From DASRDU01 sp046331565 (lineage in GTDB: Bacteria > Acidobacteriota > Blastocatellia > RBC074), in NCBI GenBank assembly GCA_046331565.1, contig JAXLQP010000009.1, forward strand, positions 124,001 through 188,000: 64,000 nt of DNA. Direction: 5' to 3'. The stretch's first letter is position 1, and every line of letters begins with the position of its first letter. The notes under the pieces are model-generated. The model made no database searches. It was not told the DNA's origin and saw nothing but the letters and a program-made list of their open reading frames with translations. Both the position numbers and the translations under genes were made by a program. Shown here in pieces: positions 20,268 to 29,191 of this stretch.

Positions 20268-22639
20268 TCCGCCCGCACCAGTCGCACGCCGTAGACTCCT
20301 GCCGTTTCATTCCCGTCCGTTGCCTGAAAGCGCACGGTCACTTTCTGTTTGCCCTGCACGACCGCTGCCGGAATTGCATATTCAGTATCAAAGAAGTGTT
20401 TGGTGGCGCTGCCGGGGCGATGACGCTCGATGCGTTGCCCACCGATGCGCGTGCCGTCAACCAGAATCTCGAAGGTGCGTGTGGCGCGTTCTTCGCCGTG
20501 ACAGGTCACAATCAGTTTGAGGGGATGTGATGGATCAACCGGAATGTCATACGAAAACCATTTGCGGGCGCTGCGACCGGGGCGGCCCTGGTTGCGCACC
20601 GGCGTAGTCTCTTCGCCCCGCTGATTGAAATCGCGCTCGAAGTAAACTTCGCCCGCTTCGACATAAGCGATGGTCGCGGCTTCGATCCGGCGCTGTCGTT
20701 CCTGTTCGGCCAGCAGCGCGGCGGCTTTCTTTTCCCATTCGGCAGGCGTGAACAGATCAAAGTAGGCTGAATAAGTGCGGCGATGCAGGCGATAAAATGG
20801 CACGAGTTCCACATCCTGTTCGCGGCCTGCGCCAGCGGTGCGAAAGAAACCGGGCTTGTCAGCGACGGCTTTGATCCAGGCGGATGGCGCGCGTTCGGCA
20901 GCCACGAGCGATGGAATTTTGACGATTTGCGCGGCATGTGATTGCGCGCCCGTCTGGCCTGATGCGCCGCGACGGCGTTCGCGCTCCGGCCCCAAATCGC
21001 CTGCGAGGACAAGCGGCCCCCACATAATCGCGGTGATGTTCGGATTGTCAGGCAGCGGTTCGAGGCGCAGCGTTTTCACCAGCGCCAGCGACACCGTGTC
21101 ACCATTTTTCCATTTGCGGCTGAGTTCGATGTACGTGCCAGGCGCGGAGATTTGTCTGACAGCCTGGCCGTTGACTTTGACGGTGAAGCCTTCGCCAGCC
21201 CACGACGGGCGGCGCAGCGCAAGCGTGAACTGCTTCGCGGCTTTCATCGTGAACTTCAGCGTTGCCGTTTCGCCTTCGGGAAAATTTGTTTCCATCGTCA
21301 GGTCAACGCCTGCCCACTTCGCCGTCGAAGGCGCATAAAGATTGACCCACAGCTTGTCGCCTGATTCGTAATACAACCCGTCGCCGTGCAGCGCGTGGCT
21401 TTCCATCCCGGTGCCGACGCAGCACGTGAAGCTGCGAAACATATCAGCGTATTCGCGCTGCACGCCGCGCCCGACCGGAACCATGTAACACGTCCGCCCG
21501 TCCTCGGTGTCCTGCGAACCGAGGATGTGATTGAACAGCGCGCGTTCGTGAAATTCGGCGTACCTGATGTCAGGCGAGAGCGCAAACATCTTCCGCGTCA
21601 TTTTGAGCATGTTGTAAATGTTGCACGTCTCGGCGGTGCGCCCGTCAATGCGTTCAGCGAGCTGATCGGGCGGGCCGAAGTATTCATCCTTGCCGTGCCC
21701 GCCGGTCGCAAAGCTGTGATGCTGCGCGACAATGTCCCAGAAGAAGCGCGCTGCCTCGCCGTCTGTTTTGTCGCCTGCATAGGCGTACCGCACGAGCAGA
21801 CCGAACAGCTTGGGAACCTGCGTATTGCCGTGCAGCCCGTTCAGAATGTTTTCGTGGCGCGCCAGCGGATCAATCACGGCGCGATGATCGAAACGGTGCG
21901 AAAGCTGAAGCCAGCGTTTGTCGCCTGTGTCAGCGTACAGATCAGCGAGCACTTCATTCATCCCGCCGAACTCGGTGTTGAGCATCTTCTGCGTCTGCGC
22001 ATCATCAAGTTTGAGCATGATGCTTTCGGCCCACGCGGCAAATCTGATTTCAAGCTCCAGCGCCGTGCGGTTGCCGGTGTAACGATAAGCATCGCGCAAA
22101 CCCGCGAAGGTTTTATGCAGTGTGTACCAGGGCGACCACATTCCGTTCAGATCAAAACTGGCCGAGCGAATGTTGCCCTTTGAGACTTCAATAAACTGTT
22201 CCCTGCCATTTGCGAGCGCACCCAGATAACCGTCGCCCTGCTTGTCCTGCACTTCCTTCAGTTCACGAATGATGTAATCAACGCGCTCCCTGAATCGCGC
22301 ATCGCCCGTTGCGGCATACATCAGACTGGCGCCCGACAGGTAATGCCCGGCGATGTGGCCGGTCAGATTTCTGCCGTCGCCATCCCAGCCGCCGTAAGGC
22401 TGCGCTTTGGGTTCAAGTCCGGCGCGCTGGCGATAAAAGGCGAGCATGCGATCCGGTTCGAGCTTGAGCAGGTATTCCGCGTCCAGTTCCTGCGCGTGTT
22501 TGAGCGGCCCGCCGGTCAGCCGAACCGATGAAAGCGGCAGCGGTCGCGCCACATCAGGCACGGCATTTTTGATCTGCTGTGCCTGTGCCAGCGAAGTGAA
22601 GAGCAGGGCAGTGATGAAGATGAGCGCAAATCGTGACAT
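20261..22639 (-). CDS. GH146-type beta-L-arabinofuranosidase, secreted
   Basis: The product is 792 residues from the ATG at 22639. This start is chosen because GCGGAG lies upstream and it begins the signal peptide (SRFALIFITALLFTSLAQAQ). An in-frame ATG 15 bp upstream has no ribosome site. The body is a GH127-superfamily (DUF1680) barrel. The active-site cysteine system is present: E337 and C339 in AETCNIYN, and C406-C407 in FTCCVGTGMESH. The CCxGTG form is the one I associate with GH146 (Bacteroides HypBA1-like enzymes acting on beta-L-arabinofuranosides). C-terminal beta-domains follow. It is divergent in sequence from the GH127 enzyme at 11316. Convergent overlap with the PIN gene is noted there. 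Confidence 0.88.
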   Translation of the reverse strand: MSRFALIFITALLFTSLAQAQQIKNAVPDVARPLPLSSVRLTGGPLKHAQELDAEYLLKLEPDRMLAFYRQRAGLEPKAQPYGGWDGDGRNLTGHIAGHYLSGASLMYAATGDARFRERVDYIIRELKEVQDKQGDGYLGALANGREQFIEVSKGNIRSASFDLNGMWSPWYTLHKTFAGLRDAYRYTGNRTALELEIRFAAWAESIMLKLDDAQTQKMLNTEFGGMNEVLADLYADTGDKRWLQLSHRFDHRAVIDPLARHENILNGLHGNTQVPKLFGLLVRYAYAGDKTDGEAARFFWDIVAQHHSFATGGHGKDEYFGPPDQLAERIDGRTAETCNIYNMLKMTRKMFALSPDIRYAEFHERALFNHILGSQDTEDGRTCYMVPVGRGVQREYADMFRSFTCCVGTGMESHALHGDGLYYESGDKLWVNLYAPSTAKWAGVDLTMETNFPEGETATLKFTMKAAKQFTLALRRPSWAGEGFTVKVNGQAVRQISAPGTYIELSRKWKNGDTVSLALVKTLRLEPLPDNPNITAIMWGPLVLAGDLGPERERRRGASGQTGAQSHAAQIVKIPSLVAAERAPSAWIKAVADKPGFFRTAGAGREQDVELVPFYRLHRRTYSAYFDLFTPAEWEKKAAALLAEQERQRRIEAATIAYVEAGEVYFERDFNQRGEETTPVRNQGRPGRSARKWFSYDIPVDPSHPLKLIVTCHGEERATRTFEILVDGTRIGGQRIERHRPGSATKHFFDTEYAIPAAVVQGKQKVTVRFQATDGNETAGVYGVRLVRADQ

Positions 22640-22661
22640 GCAGAAACTCCGCATAAAGATT

Positions 22662-22748
22662 GGCCACCGGGGCAGGACGCAGAGTTCAGGAAAGACAAGT
22701 GACTGACTTTATCTTTATCCTGCTCTGCGTCCTCAGTGCCTCGGTGGC
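22662..22748. repeat. Long inverted repeat B
   Basis: The arms at about 22662-22690 and 22719-22748 match as inverse copies with small gaps (GGCCACCG, then GGACGCAGAG, pairing with CTCTGCGTCC, then CGGTGGC). It fills the 115-bp gap between the upstream TonB receptor and the GH146 gene on the minus strand, so it would separate their expression. Confidence 0.8.
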
Positions 22749-22754
22749 TGTTCA

Positions 22755-25700
22755 TCAGAAACTGAGCGTGCCGCGCAGGTTAATGGTGCGGTTGCCGGAC
22801 GGCGCACCGATGATGCCAAACGTGGTGCTGAAGACATTCAGCGAGCCGGGCGGGTTGCCCGTCGTGTCACCGAATGACCAGCGCGGATGGTTCAGCACGT
22901 TATTGAAACCGGCGAACAGTTCAAATTTCGTGCCTTCGGTGATCCTGAATGATTTGGTCAGCGAGGCATCCCACTGGAACGTGTTCTTGTCGCGAATGAA
23001 CAGAAGCTGTCCGAACTCACCGGGCGTTTTGTTCGGCAGCAGGAACTGCGGATTGGCGCGACCATCGGGGCCGATCAGTTGCGGATCAACCGCCAGACGC
23101 TGCAAATCCGTGATTCCGACTCTGCCGGTCAGCCGCGTCAGTTGCGCGTCAAAGAGCTTCTGAAGCTGATCGAGCGTGACGCCTGGCGCAAGCTGCACGC
23201 CGTTTCGAGCCGGATTATTATTCAGGCTGTTGACGGTTTCAAACCCGCCCGTCAGTTGCAGCGGCTGTCCCGTGCTGAAAACAAACACCGATCCAAGCGT
23301 CCAGCCGCCGATCAGATTATCGAGCAGCCGGTTGTTGAGCGACAGCCATTTGCCGCGCCCGACGGGCAGTTCATAAGTGCCGAAGGTTTGCAGGACGTGG
23401 CGAATATCGAACTGCGACACGCGACGATTGAGACCAGGGTTGCGCAGCGTCACGTAATCGAGGCTCTGATTCTGATTGTCGGCAGCCAGGTTGGTCAGGC
23501 TCTTACTCCAGGTGTAATTGGTCGTCCAGTTCAGGCTTTGTCCGAGGCGCTGCCGGAACTGCACCTGCAAACCGTTGTAACCGTGCCAGCCGCCGTTGTC
23601 CACGTAGTTCAGGCGCGCGTTGTTGCCTGAGCCAATCGCAAACGGATTAAGCAGGAAGAAATTGATCGGATAAGCTCCCGGCGCGCTGGCTGTCGGCAGC
23701 ACGCGGGCGCAGGGGCTGAAGCTCGTGCCAAACATCCGGCACACATAATTCTGATTGGCGGCGAGGGCAGTGGCCAGCGCACCGGCTTCGCCATTTTGCA
23801 GGTTGGTGATGAAAGCCGTTGACTGATAGCCGGAGCCGGGCGCGATGGCGGCGAGCGAACCGCGCGCGCCAAAGGCTGCGTCAAAGATCGGCAGCGCAAC
23901 CTGGCCGGGCAGATTGCGATTCTGGAAGCTGTTGACGCCCGCTGCCTGGTTGATGGTCAGGTTCTTCTGGGCGTTTTTGAACTCATCCAGAAAGCCGTTC
24001 TCAAAGATATTCACTTCGTTCAGATTGCTGGTGCGCCAGGCGAGCTTTGACTGATTGCCCACGTAGCGCACTTCCAGCACGTTGTTCTTCCACAGTTCGC
24101 GCTGAATGCCAAAGGTGTAATTGACTGTGTAAGGCGCGCGCAGGTTCGGATCAAAGCCGCTGATCGTGCGCGCAAAAGTCTGGTCGGCCAGGTTGATCGT
24201 CTTTTTGTATTCGGTCGTGGTGAACGCGAAATTCGACACCGCCAGCGGATTGTTCACGATGTCCGAGAGCGTATAAAACGCGGGCAGGTTCGTGGCTCCG
24301 GGCTGACCCGGAATGAGCGGCGTCGCGCCGATGGTCTTGCCCGCATTCGGCCCCAGGTTGGCGGCAAAGAACTGCGTGCCTTCGTCATAAACGATCAGCG
24401 AATAAGAACCGCGAAAAACCGTGCGGCCATCACCGAGCAGTTTGCCCGCCAGCCCACCGGTCTTTGCCGGATTCCAGGCGAAACCGAAATTCGGAGCCAG
24501 GTTGAGCCAGTCGGTCTGATAAGGCACGCGGCCAACTTCGAGCGTCGGGTTGTTGTTGCCGCTCAGGTCGCCTGGCACAAAGAGCCTTTTCGACGGGCCG
24601 TAAAGACTCGCCAGGTCGGGTACGGCGGTGATGCTCTTGCCGTCCTTCATCGGCCCCTGAACTTCCCAGCGCAAGCCGTAATTGAGCGTCAGGCTGCGGC
24701 TGATGCGCCAGCGATCCTGCGCATACAGGCCGCCCATCAGCGAATTGGTCCAGGTGTAATTCTGTTCCTGCACGCCATCGTATTTGAGCGTTTCAGGATT
24801 GACCACGCGAGTGAAACTCGACGAGGCCACGCGCCCGGTGAGCAGGTTGTAAAGCGCCAGCGGATTGGCGAGTTCAGTATTATTGATGCCGGGCAGCGTC
24901 GTCGTTGTGAAAGCCTGCGACACCTGCAGCGGGTCGCCCGATGGTGTGCCGGTGGCATAAGTCGGCACCTGGTAAATCACCGCCACATCGTTCCAGGCGG
25001 TGCGGCGAAAGCTGCCGCCGACGGTCAGGGTATGCTGCCCGCGATTCATCGTCAGCGTGTCATACAACGTGGTGATGAAATGGCGGCCCGTCACGTTCTG
25101 CTGATCAATGAAAGGCACGGTCGGGCCGAAGGGCAGCGTTGCGCCGATGCGCAGCGGTTTGCCATTGAACTGATAAAAGGGGCCGTATTCATCGCGGGTG
25201 TTGGTGTCGCCGCTGTGTTGCACGCCGTAGCGAAATTCATTGAAGATTTGCGGCGTGAACGTGGATTGCAGCGCGCCGGAATAAACAAAGTAACCCAGTC
25301 GGAACGGATTGGTGCGTTCAATTTCAGGCACAGGCAGACGCCGTTCGCCCGGCTGCCAGCTATGCCGGTAATTCCAGGTAAAGGTCAACTGCTGTTTCGG
25401 CGTGACGAAATAATCAACGCGCGTGGTCGGGAAGTAGGCATTGAGATTGTTCTCGGCGTTCCACGTCCACGTATCGCGGTTGAAATCATTATCGGGAATC
25501 TGCCGGGCATACTGCGGAATCTGATTATTGATGCTCAGAATGGCCTGCGCCACCGGATCGAGCGTAGTGCGCAACCCACGCGCCGCAGCCAGATCCATCA
25601 CGTTGACCGATCTCAACTGATTGGTGGTGCCGCTGACCACGTAAGTATAAATGCCCCGCTGCGCCTCAGGCGTCAGCACGGTGATCGTGCGGGCGTTGGA

Positions 25701-26678
25701 TTGCGGGTTGAAAATGCGTTCGTAGTTGACGAAGAAAAAGAGCTTTTCCTTCAGCGAACCAAAAGGCACGAGCGGCCCGCCGAAGTTGCCGCCGTATTCG
25801 TGATTGCGATTGTAAACGCGCGCCAGCCGCTGCGCATTGTTTGACCACGAATTGGAGTTGAGCTGTTCGCTGCGCAGCTCATAAAAGACGCTGCCGTGAT
25901 ACTGATTGCCGCCGCGTCGCGTGGTGAATTTGATATTCGCGCCGCTTTGCGCGCCCGAATCCGCGCCGAGTCCGGCAGTCTCAACCGAGACTTCCTCAAC
26001 CGCGCCGAGACGCACCGGCACGGTGGCAAAAAAGACTGTGCCGCCGCTCTTGAATCCGTTCGAGGCATCGTTGATGCCGTCAACCGTGACGTTGACCGCG
26101 CCGCCTGCGAGGTTGTTGTAGCGTGTGCTGCCGCCGGTCGGCGGTGAAGCTCCGGGGGCGAGCCTGGCCAGCGCGAGGACGTTGCTGCGATTGGCGACGG
26201 GCAGTTGCGCGACTACTCTGGTGCCCAGCGTACTTGCCACCAGCGGCGATGATGTTTCCAGCGTCTGTGCGTCACCACCCGTTACGGTGATGGTGTCGGT
26301 GGTTGCTCCGACTTCCATCACGACGCGCACATCAGTCGTCTGGCTGGTCGAAACAGTGACATTGGTCACCCGCGAATTCTGAAAGCCCGGCGCGGTGACA
26401 GTGATTTCATACTGCCCGCTGGCCAGGTCAGGGAACAGGAACGTGCCGCTTTCGGTTGTCACCGTTTCTTTTGAGATGCCGGTGCGGGCGTCCTTCAGCA
26501 CGACTCTGGCATTCGGGATGGCCGCGCCGGTCTGATCCTGGGCCGCGCCTGAAATTGATCCGACAATGCGCAACTGCGCCCAGGCTGCTGAGGAACCGAT
26601 CAGCAGCAGCAACAGCACCATCAGCGCATTGCACAGTATTCGCTTCACACTGAGATTTTGTGCGGATGAGTGTTTCAT
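22755..26678 (-). CDS. Oar-like TonB-dependent receptor
   Basis: This 1307-residue outer-membrane receptor begins with a signal peptide (about 10-35, LLLLLIGSSAAWAQ). A carboxypeptidase-regulatory-like domain (about 38-120) follows, with GSISGAAQDQTGAAIPNARV. Then come a plug region with NVTVDGIND and a large barrel ending NLRGTLSF. GGAGG stands 7 nt upstream of the ATG. Overall design and the segment SNGFKSGGTVFFATVP match the receptor at 4051, so the two are paralogues of the same class. It is upstream of the GH146 gene on the same strand, separated by inverted repeat B. Import of arabinoside or glycopeptide fragments is inferred from this position only. Confidence 0.9.
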   Translation of the reverse strand: MKHSSAQNLSVKRILCNALMVLLLLLIGSSAAWAQLRIVGSISGAAQDQTGAAIPNARVVLKDARTGISKETVTTESGTFLFPDLASGQYEITVTAPGFQNSRVTNVTVSTSQTTDVRVVMEVGATTDTITVTGGDAQTLETSSPLVASTLGTRVVAQLPVANRSNVLALARLAPGASPPTGGSTRYNNLAGGAVNVTVDGINDASNGFKSGGTVFFATVPVRLGAVEEVSVETAGLGADSGAQSGANIKFTTRRGGNQYHGSVFYELRSEQLNSNSWSNNAQRLARVYNRNHEYGGNFGGPLVPFGSLKEKLFFFVNYERIFNPQSNARTITVLTPEAQRGIYTYVVSGTTNQLRSVNVMDLAAARGLRTTLDPVAQAILSINNQIPQYARQIPDNDFNRDTWTWNAENNLNAYFPTTRVDYFVTPKQQLTFTWNYRHSWQPGERRLPVPEIERTNPFRLGYFVYSGALQSTFTPQIFNEFRYGVQHSGDTNTRDEYGPFYQFNGKPLRIGATLPFGPTVPFIDQQNVTGRHFITTLYDTLTMNRGQHTLTVGGSFRRTAWNDVAVIYQVPTYATGTPSGDPLQVSQAFTTTTLPGINNTELANPLALYNLLTGRVASSSFTRVVNPETLKYDGVQEQNYTWTNSLMGGLYAQDRWRISRSLTLNYGLRWEVQGPMKDGKSITAVPDLASLYGPSKRLFVPGDLSGNNNPTLEVGRVPYQTDWLNLAPNFGFAWNPAKTGGLAGKLLGDGRTVFRGSYSLIVYDEGTQFFAANLGPNAGKTIGATPLIPGQPGATNLPAFYTLSDIVNNPLAVSNFAFTTTEYKKTINLADQTFARTISGFDPNLRAPYTVNYTFGIQRELWKNNVLEVRYVGNQSKLAWRTSNLNEVNIFENGFLDEFKNAQKNLTINQAAGVNSFQNRNLPGQVALPIFDAAFGARGSLAAIAPGSGYQSTAFITNLQNGEAGALATALAANQNYVCRMFGTSFSPCARVLPTASAPGAYPINFFLLNPFAIGSGNNARLNYVDNGGWHGYNGLQVQFRQRLGQSLNWTTNYTWSKSLTNLAADNQNQSLDYVTLRNPGLNRRVSQFDIRHVLQTFGTYELPVGRGKWLSLNNRLLDNLIGGWTLGSVFVFSTGQPLQLTGGFETVNSLNNNPARNGVQLAPGVTLDQLQKLFDAQLTRLTGRVGITDLQRLAVDPQLIGPDGRANPQFLLPNKTPGEFGQLLFIRDKNTFQWDASLTKSFRITEGTKFELFAGFNNVLNHPRWSFGDTTGNPPGSLNVFSTTFGIIGAPSGNRTINLRGTLSF

Positions 26679-26921
26679 AAACAGACCTCCGTCCGAAGTG
26701 GGGAACGCTCCCGATTGAATGAATGACGCAATGAAATTTCGCGCCGTCTGTCTTTACTGCTGCTGATCCCGGCAAAGCTGCCTGGCGAGGGTTTCATCCC
26801 GGTAAGCCTGAATAAAAATCACTGACTTGCGAGGCGAATTAAAGACGAGTGTTCAGCTAGCAGTCTTGTACTGACTTAGGCAGGATGGAACAGAGTTAGC
26901 GAGTTGAACGGATGGGCCGGG

Positions 26922-27791
26922 CTATTCAATTCTGGCCACGCCATTGCCCGGTTTCGGAAACTTCACGAAGATGGCCGGGTCGTGGCCGGGAATGATCAGG
27001 CGGGGATGCGACGCAAGCTGTTTCATTCGCTCCTGCGCCCTGAGGTTTGAGGCGGCATCAAGCGTCTGGGCGATGGGCAGCGATTTTTCAAGATTTTCGT
27101 ACAGATACAGATTGTCTGAAGCGACCACCGTCGTTCCGCTGCGCGTGCTGACGCTGACGTATTGCGACGCATAGGTGTGACGCCCGCCCGTGAAGACGCG
27201 AATGCCGGGCAGCAGTTCCTGATTGTCGCCTTTGACGAGTTTCACGCGGCCTTCGGTGTTGAGCCTGACGAGCGCCAGCACGTCATCAGCATCAATGCCG
27301 CCATGCGTGTTGCGCGCCTGCCACGCTTCGCCAGCGTAGTAAGTGAATTCATCCTGTTGAATCCAGACCTGTGCTTTCGGAAACAGGTCAATGCCGTCGG
27401 CGTGATCCCAGTGCATGTGCGTGACGATGAGGTCAGTAATGTCTTCAGGTTTCAGCCCGACTCTGGCGATGGCTTCCGAAGGTTTGACAAAATCCCTGAC
27501 CTTCCACTGTCTGAAAAATTTGTCGCGGTAAAAGCCCGCGTCCACAAGGATGTTTCTGCCGCCCGGCCCTTTGAGCAGCCAGACCATCATTTGAATGTCG
27601 AGTTTGCGCGCCCTGTCAGCGCCTGCGACCAGCGACGCCACCGGAAAGTCAGGAATCACGCCGTAACTGATCGCATAAATTTCATAGACCGGCTGTTCGG
27701 ACTGTGACGCAGAATGTTTGTCGTCAACCGCAGTCAGCAGCGCAGAACAGCACAGCAGCAGAACGCAGAGTGAAAGCATCCAGTGTGGCAT
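26922..27791 (-). CDS. Secreted metallo-beta-lactamase-fold hydrolase
   Basis: The product is 289 residues from the ATG at 27791, which has a strong GGGGGAG ribosome site and begins a signal peptide (MPHWMLSLCVLLLCCSALL). The zinc motif HMHWDH is at 125-130. Further ligands are likely in GGRHTYASQ, ASDN and IPGHD, the pattern of the lactonase-like MBL subgroup. Members open lactones or cleave other esters; a quorum-sensing lactonase is one possibility but is not shown. The frame is open upstream to 27890 without features. It lies 125 bp upstream of nothing on its own strand except the neighbouring proline racemase-family gene, which may be its operon leader. Confidence 0.82.
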   Translation of the reverse strand: MPHWMLSLCVLLLCCSALLTAVDDKHSASQSEQPVYEIYAISYGVIPDFPVASLVAGADRARKLDIQMMVWLLKGPGGRNILVDAGFYRDKFFRQWKVRDFVKPSEAIARVGLKPEDITDLIVTHMHWDHADGIDLFPKAQVWIQQDEFTYYAGEAWQARNTHGGIDADDVLALVRLNTEGRVKLVKGDNQELLPGIRVFTGGRHTYASQYVSVSTRSGTTVVASDNLYLYENLEKSLPIAQTLDAASNLRAQERMKQLASHPRLIIPGHDPAIFVKFPKPGNGVARIE

Positions 27792-27915
27792 TGTCGTTTT
27801 CTCCCCCTTGCTCAGTGTTGCGCGACGGGCCGGAATCGCGCAGCGCTGATGGTTCTCGTAAACTGTTCTGAAATCCGATCCGGCTGACAAAACTCAACGC
27901 TGCAATCCGTCGTCA

Positions 27916-28983
27916 TCAGCTTTCATTCAGGCCCCACAGATCGCCGACCGTGAAGCCGTTCGGAAACGGGTCTTCGGCATCTACCACATAACTGGCAAAG
28001 CCGCTGATCCACGCGCGCCCGCTGATGGTGGGAATCACGGCGCGGTAAGGGCCGACCTGCGTTTTGGCAATCAGTCGTCCGGTGAAAAGCGTTCCGATAA
28101 TGCTTTCGTGAACGAAGTCCTGTTGCAGCGGCAACTGTCCTCTGGCATGCAGGACTGCCATCCGCGCACAGGTTCCCGTACCACAGGGCGAGCGATCAAG
28201 CACGCCCGTCCACGATGAAGGTTTGTCCCAGTCCGGCGTACCGGTCGAAACGATCACCGCATTTTTCGCATCAGCCTGCGGATGCGTCGGCGGCGCAGTC
28301 AGTTCGGCAATCGTCACGCCTGCGATGCCGGAGTTTTCAGGATGCACGACCGGCAACTGCTCGCGCGTTGCGGCCTTGATCATTTCACCGATGCGCACAA
28401 TGTCGCGCCCTTCGTCCGGCGTCAGACGCAATCCGACCTGCGCGGCGTCGGCAATCACATAAAACATCCCGCCATAAGCTACGTCTACTGTGACCGTGCC
28501 GAGGCCGCGCACTTCGACGGGTGTATCGAGGTGCGCCGCAAAGGCAGGCTGATTTTCAAACGTCACGCTGGTGACTTTGCCGTTGCTGACTTCAGCCGTG
28601 ATGCCGATCAGTCCGGCAGGCGTTTCAAGCGTTAGTTTTGTGACTGGTTCGGTGACCCTGACCATGCCGGTTTCAATCAGCACTGTGACAACGCAGATCG
28701 TGTTGGAGCCGGACATCGGCGGATATTCGACCTGCTCCATAATCACAAAACCAGCGTCGGCGCGCGGGTCAGTCGGCGGCAGAATCAGATTGCAGCACAA
28801 GGCCGGATAGCCACGCGGTTCGCGCAGCATCAGTTTGCGCAGCTCATCGGCCTGGGTTTCGAGATAAGTTTTCTTCTCGAACATCGTTTTGCCAGGCACG
28901 TCAAGCACGCCGCCGACAATAACACGCCCCGGTTCACCGCAGGCGTGAACGTCCACCGCAGAAATCATTTTTGCCAGTCGCAT
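27916..28983 (-). CDS. Proline racemase superfamily enzyme (hydroxyproline epimerase or 3-hydroxyproline dehydratase)
   Basis: This 355-residue member of the proline racemase superfamily carries the two active-site positions. S91 in PPMSGSNTIC stands where many members have cysteine, and C267 is in RSPCGTGTCAR. A Cys-Cys pair is typical of proline racemase and 4-hydroxyproline 2-epimerase. A Ser-Cys pair has been reported for both 4-hydroxyproline epimerases and trans-3-hydroxy-L-proline dehydratases, and proline racemase itself is unlikely. GGAG precedes the ATG. No signal peptide is seen, so it is cytoplasmic. It lies downstream of the arabinoside and peptide hydrolase region, which fits use of hydroxyproline from plant cell-wall glycoproteins. 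The remaining pathway enzymes are not in the window. Confidence 0.85.
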   Translation of the reverse strand: MRLAKMISAVDVHACGEPGRVIVGGVLDVPGKTMFEKKTYLETQADELRKLMLREPRGYPALCCNLILPPTDPRADAGFVIMEQVEYPPMSGSNTICVVTVLIETGMVRVTEPVTKLTLETPAGLIGITAEVSNGKVTSVTFENQPAFAAHLDTPVEVRGLGTVTVDVAYGGMFYVIADAAQVGLRLTPDEGRDIVRIGEMIKAATREQLPVVHPENSGIAGVTIAELTAPPTHPQADAKNAVIVSTGTPDWDKPSSWTGVLDRSPCGTGTCARMAVLHARGQLPLQQDFVHESIIGTLFTGRLIAKTQVGPYRAVIPTISGRAWISGFASYVVDAEDPFPNGFTVGDLWGLNES

Positions 28984-29000
28984 TCCAGGCTGTCTCCTTT

Positions 29001-29154
29001 TCCACTAAGCCACACGAAGAAAGCACGAAGCAGAATCAGACAGGATTAACAGGATCATCAGGATTCATTCAGTGAGCGAACAGCCACCGGCATTTCAACT
29101 TTGTCTGAATGCTCTCTGATTCTGCTTCGTGCTTTCTTCGTGTGGCCTGGTGGA
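29001..29154. repeat. Long inverted repeat C
   Basis: Arms of 40 nt (29001-29040 and 29115-29154) match at 38 of 40 positions as inverse copies. Each arm has CACGAAG twice, 11 nt apart. The 74-nt centre contains CAGGAT repeated three times. It sits upstream of the proline racemase-family gene and downstream of the large BNR protein gene. Confidence 0.92.
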
Positions 29155-29191
29155 CTGAATAAAGCAGGCTTTGCTTTACTGCCTGCGCTCG

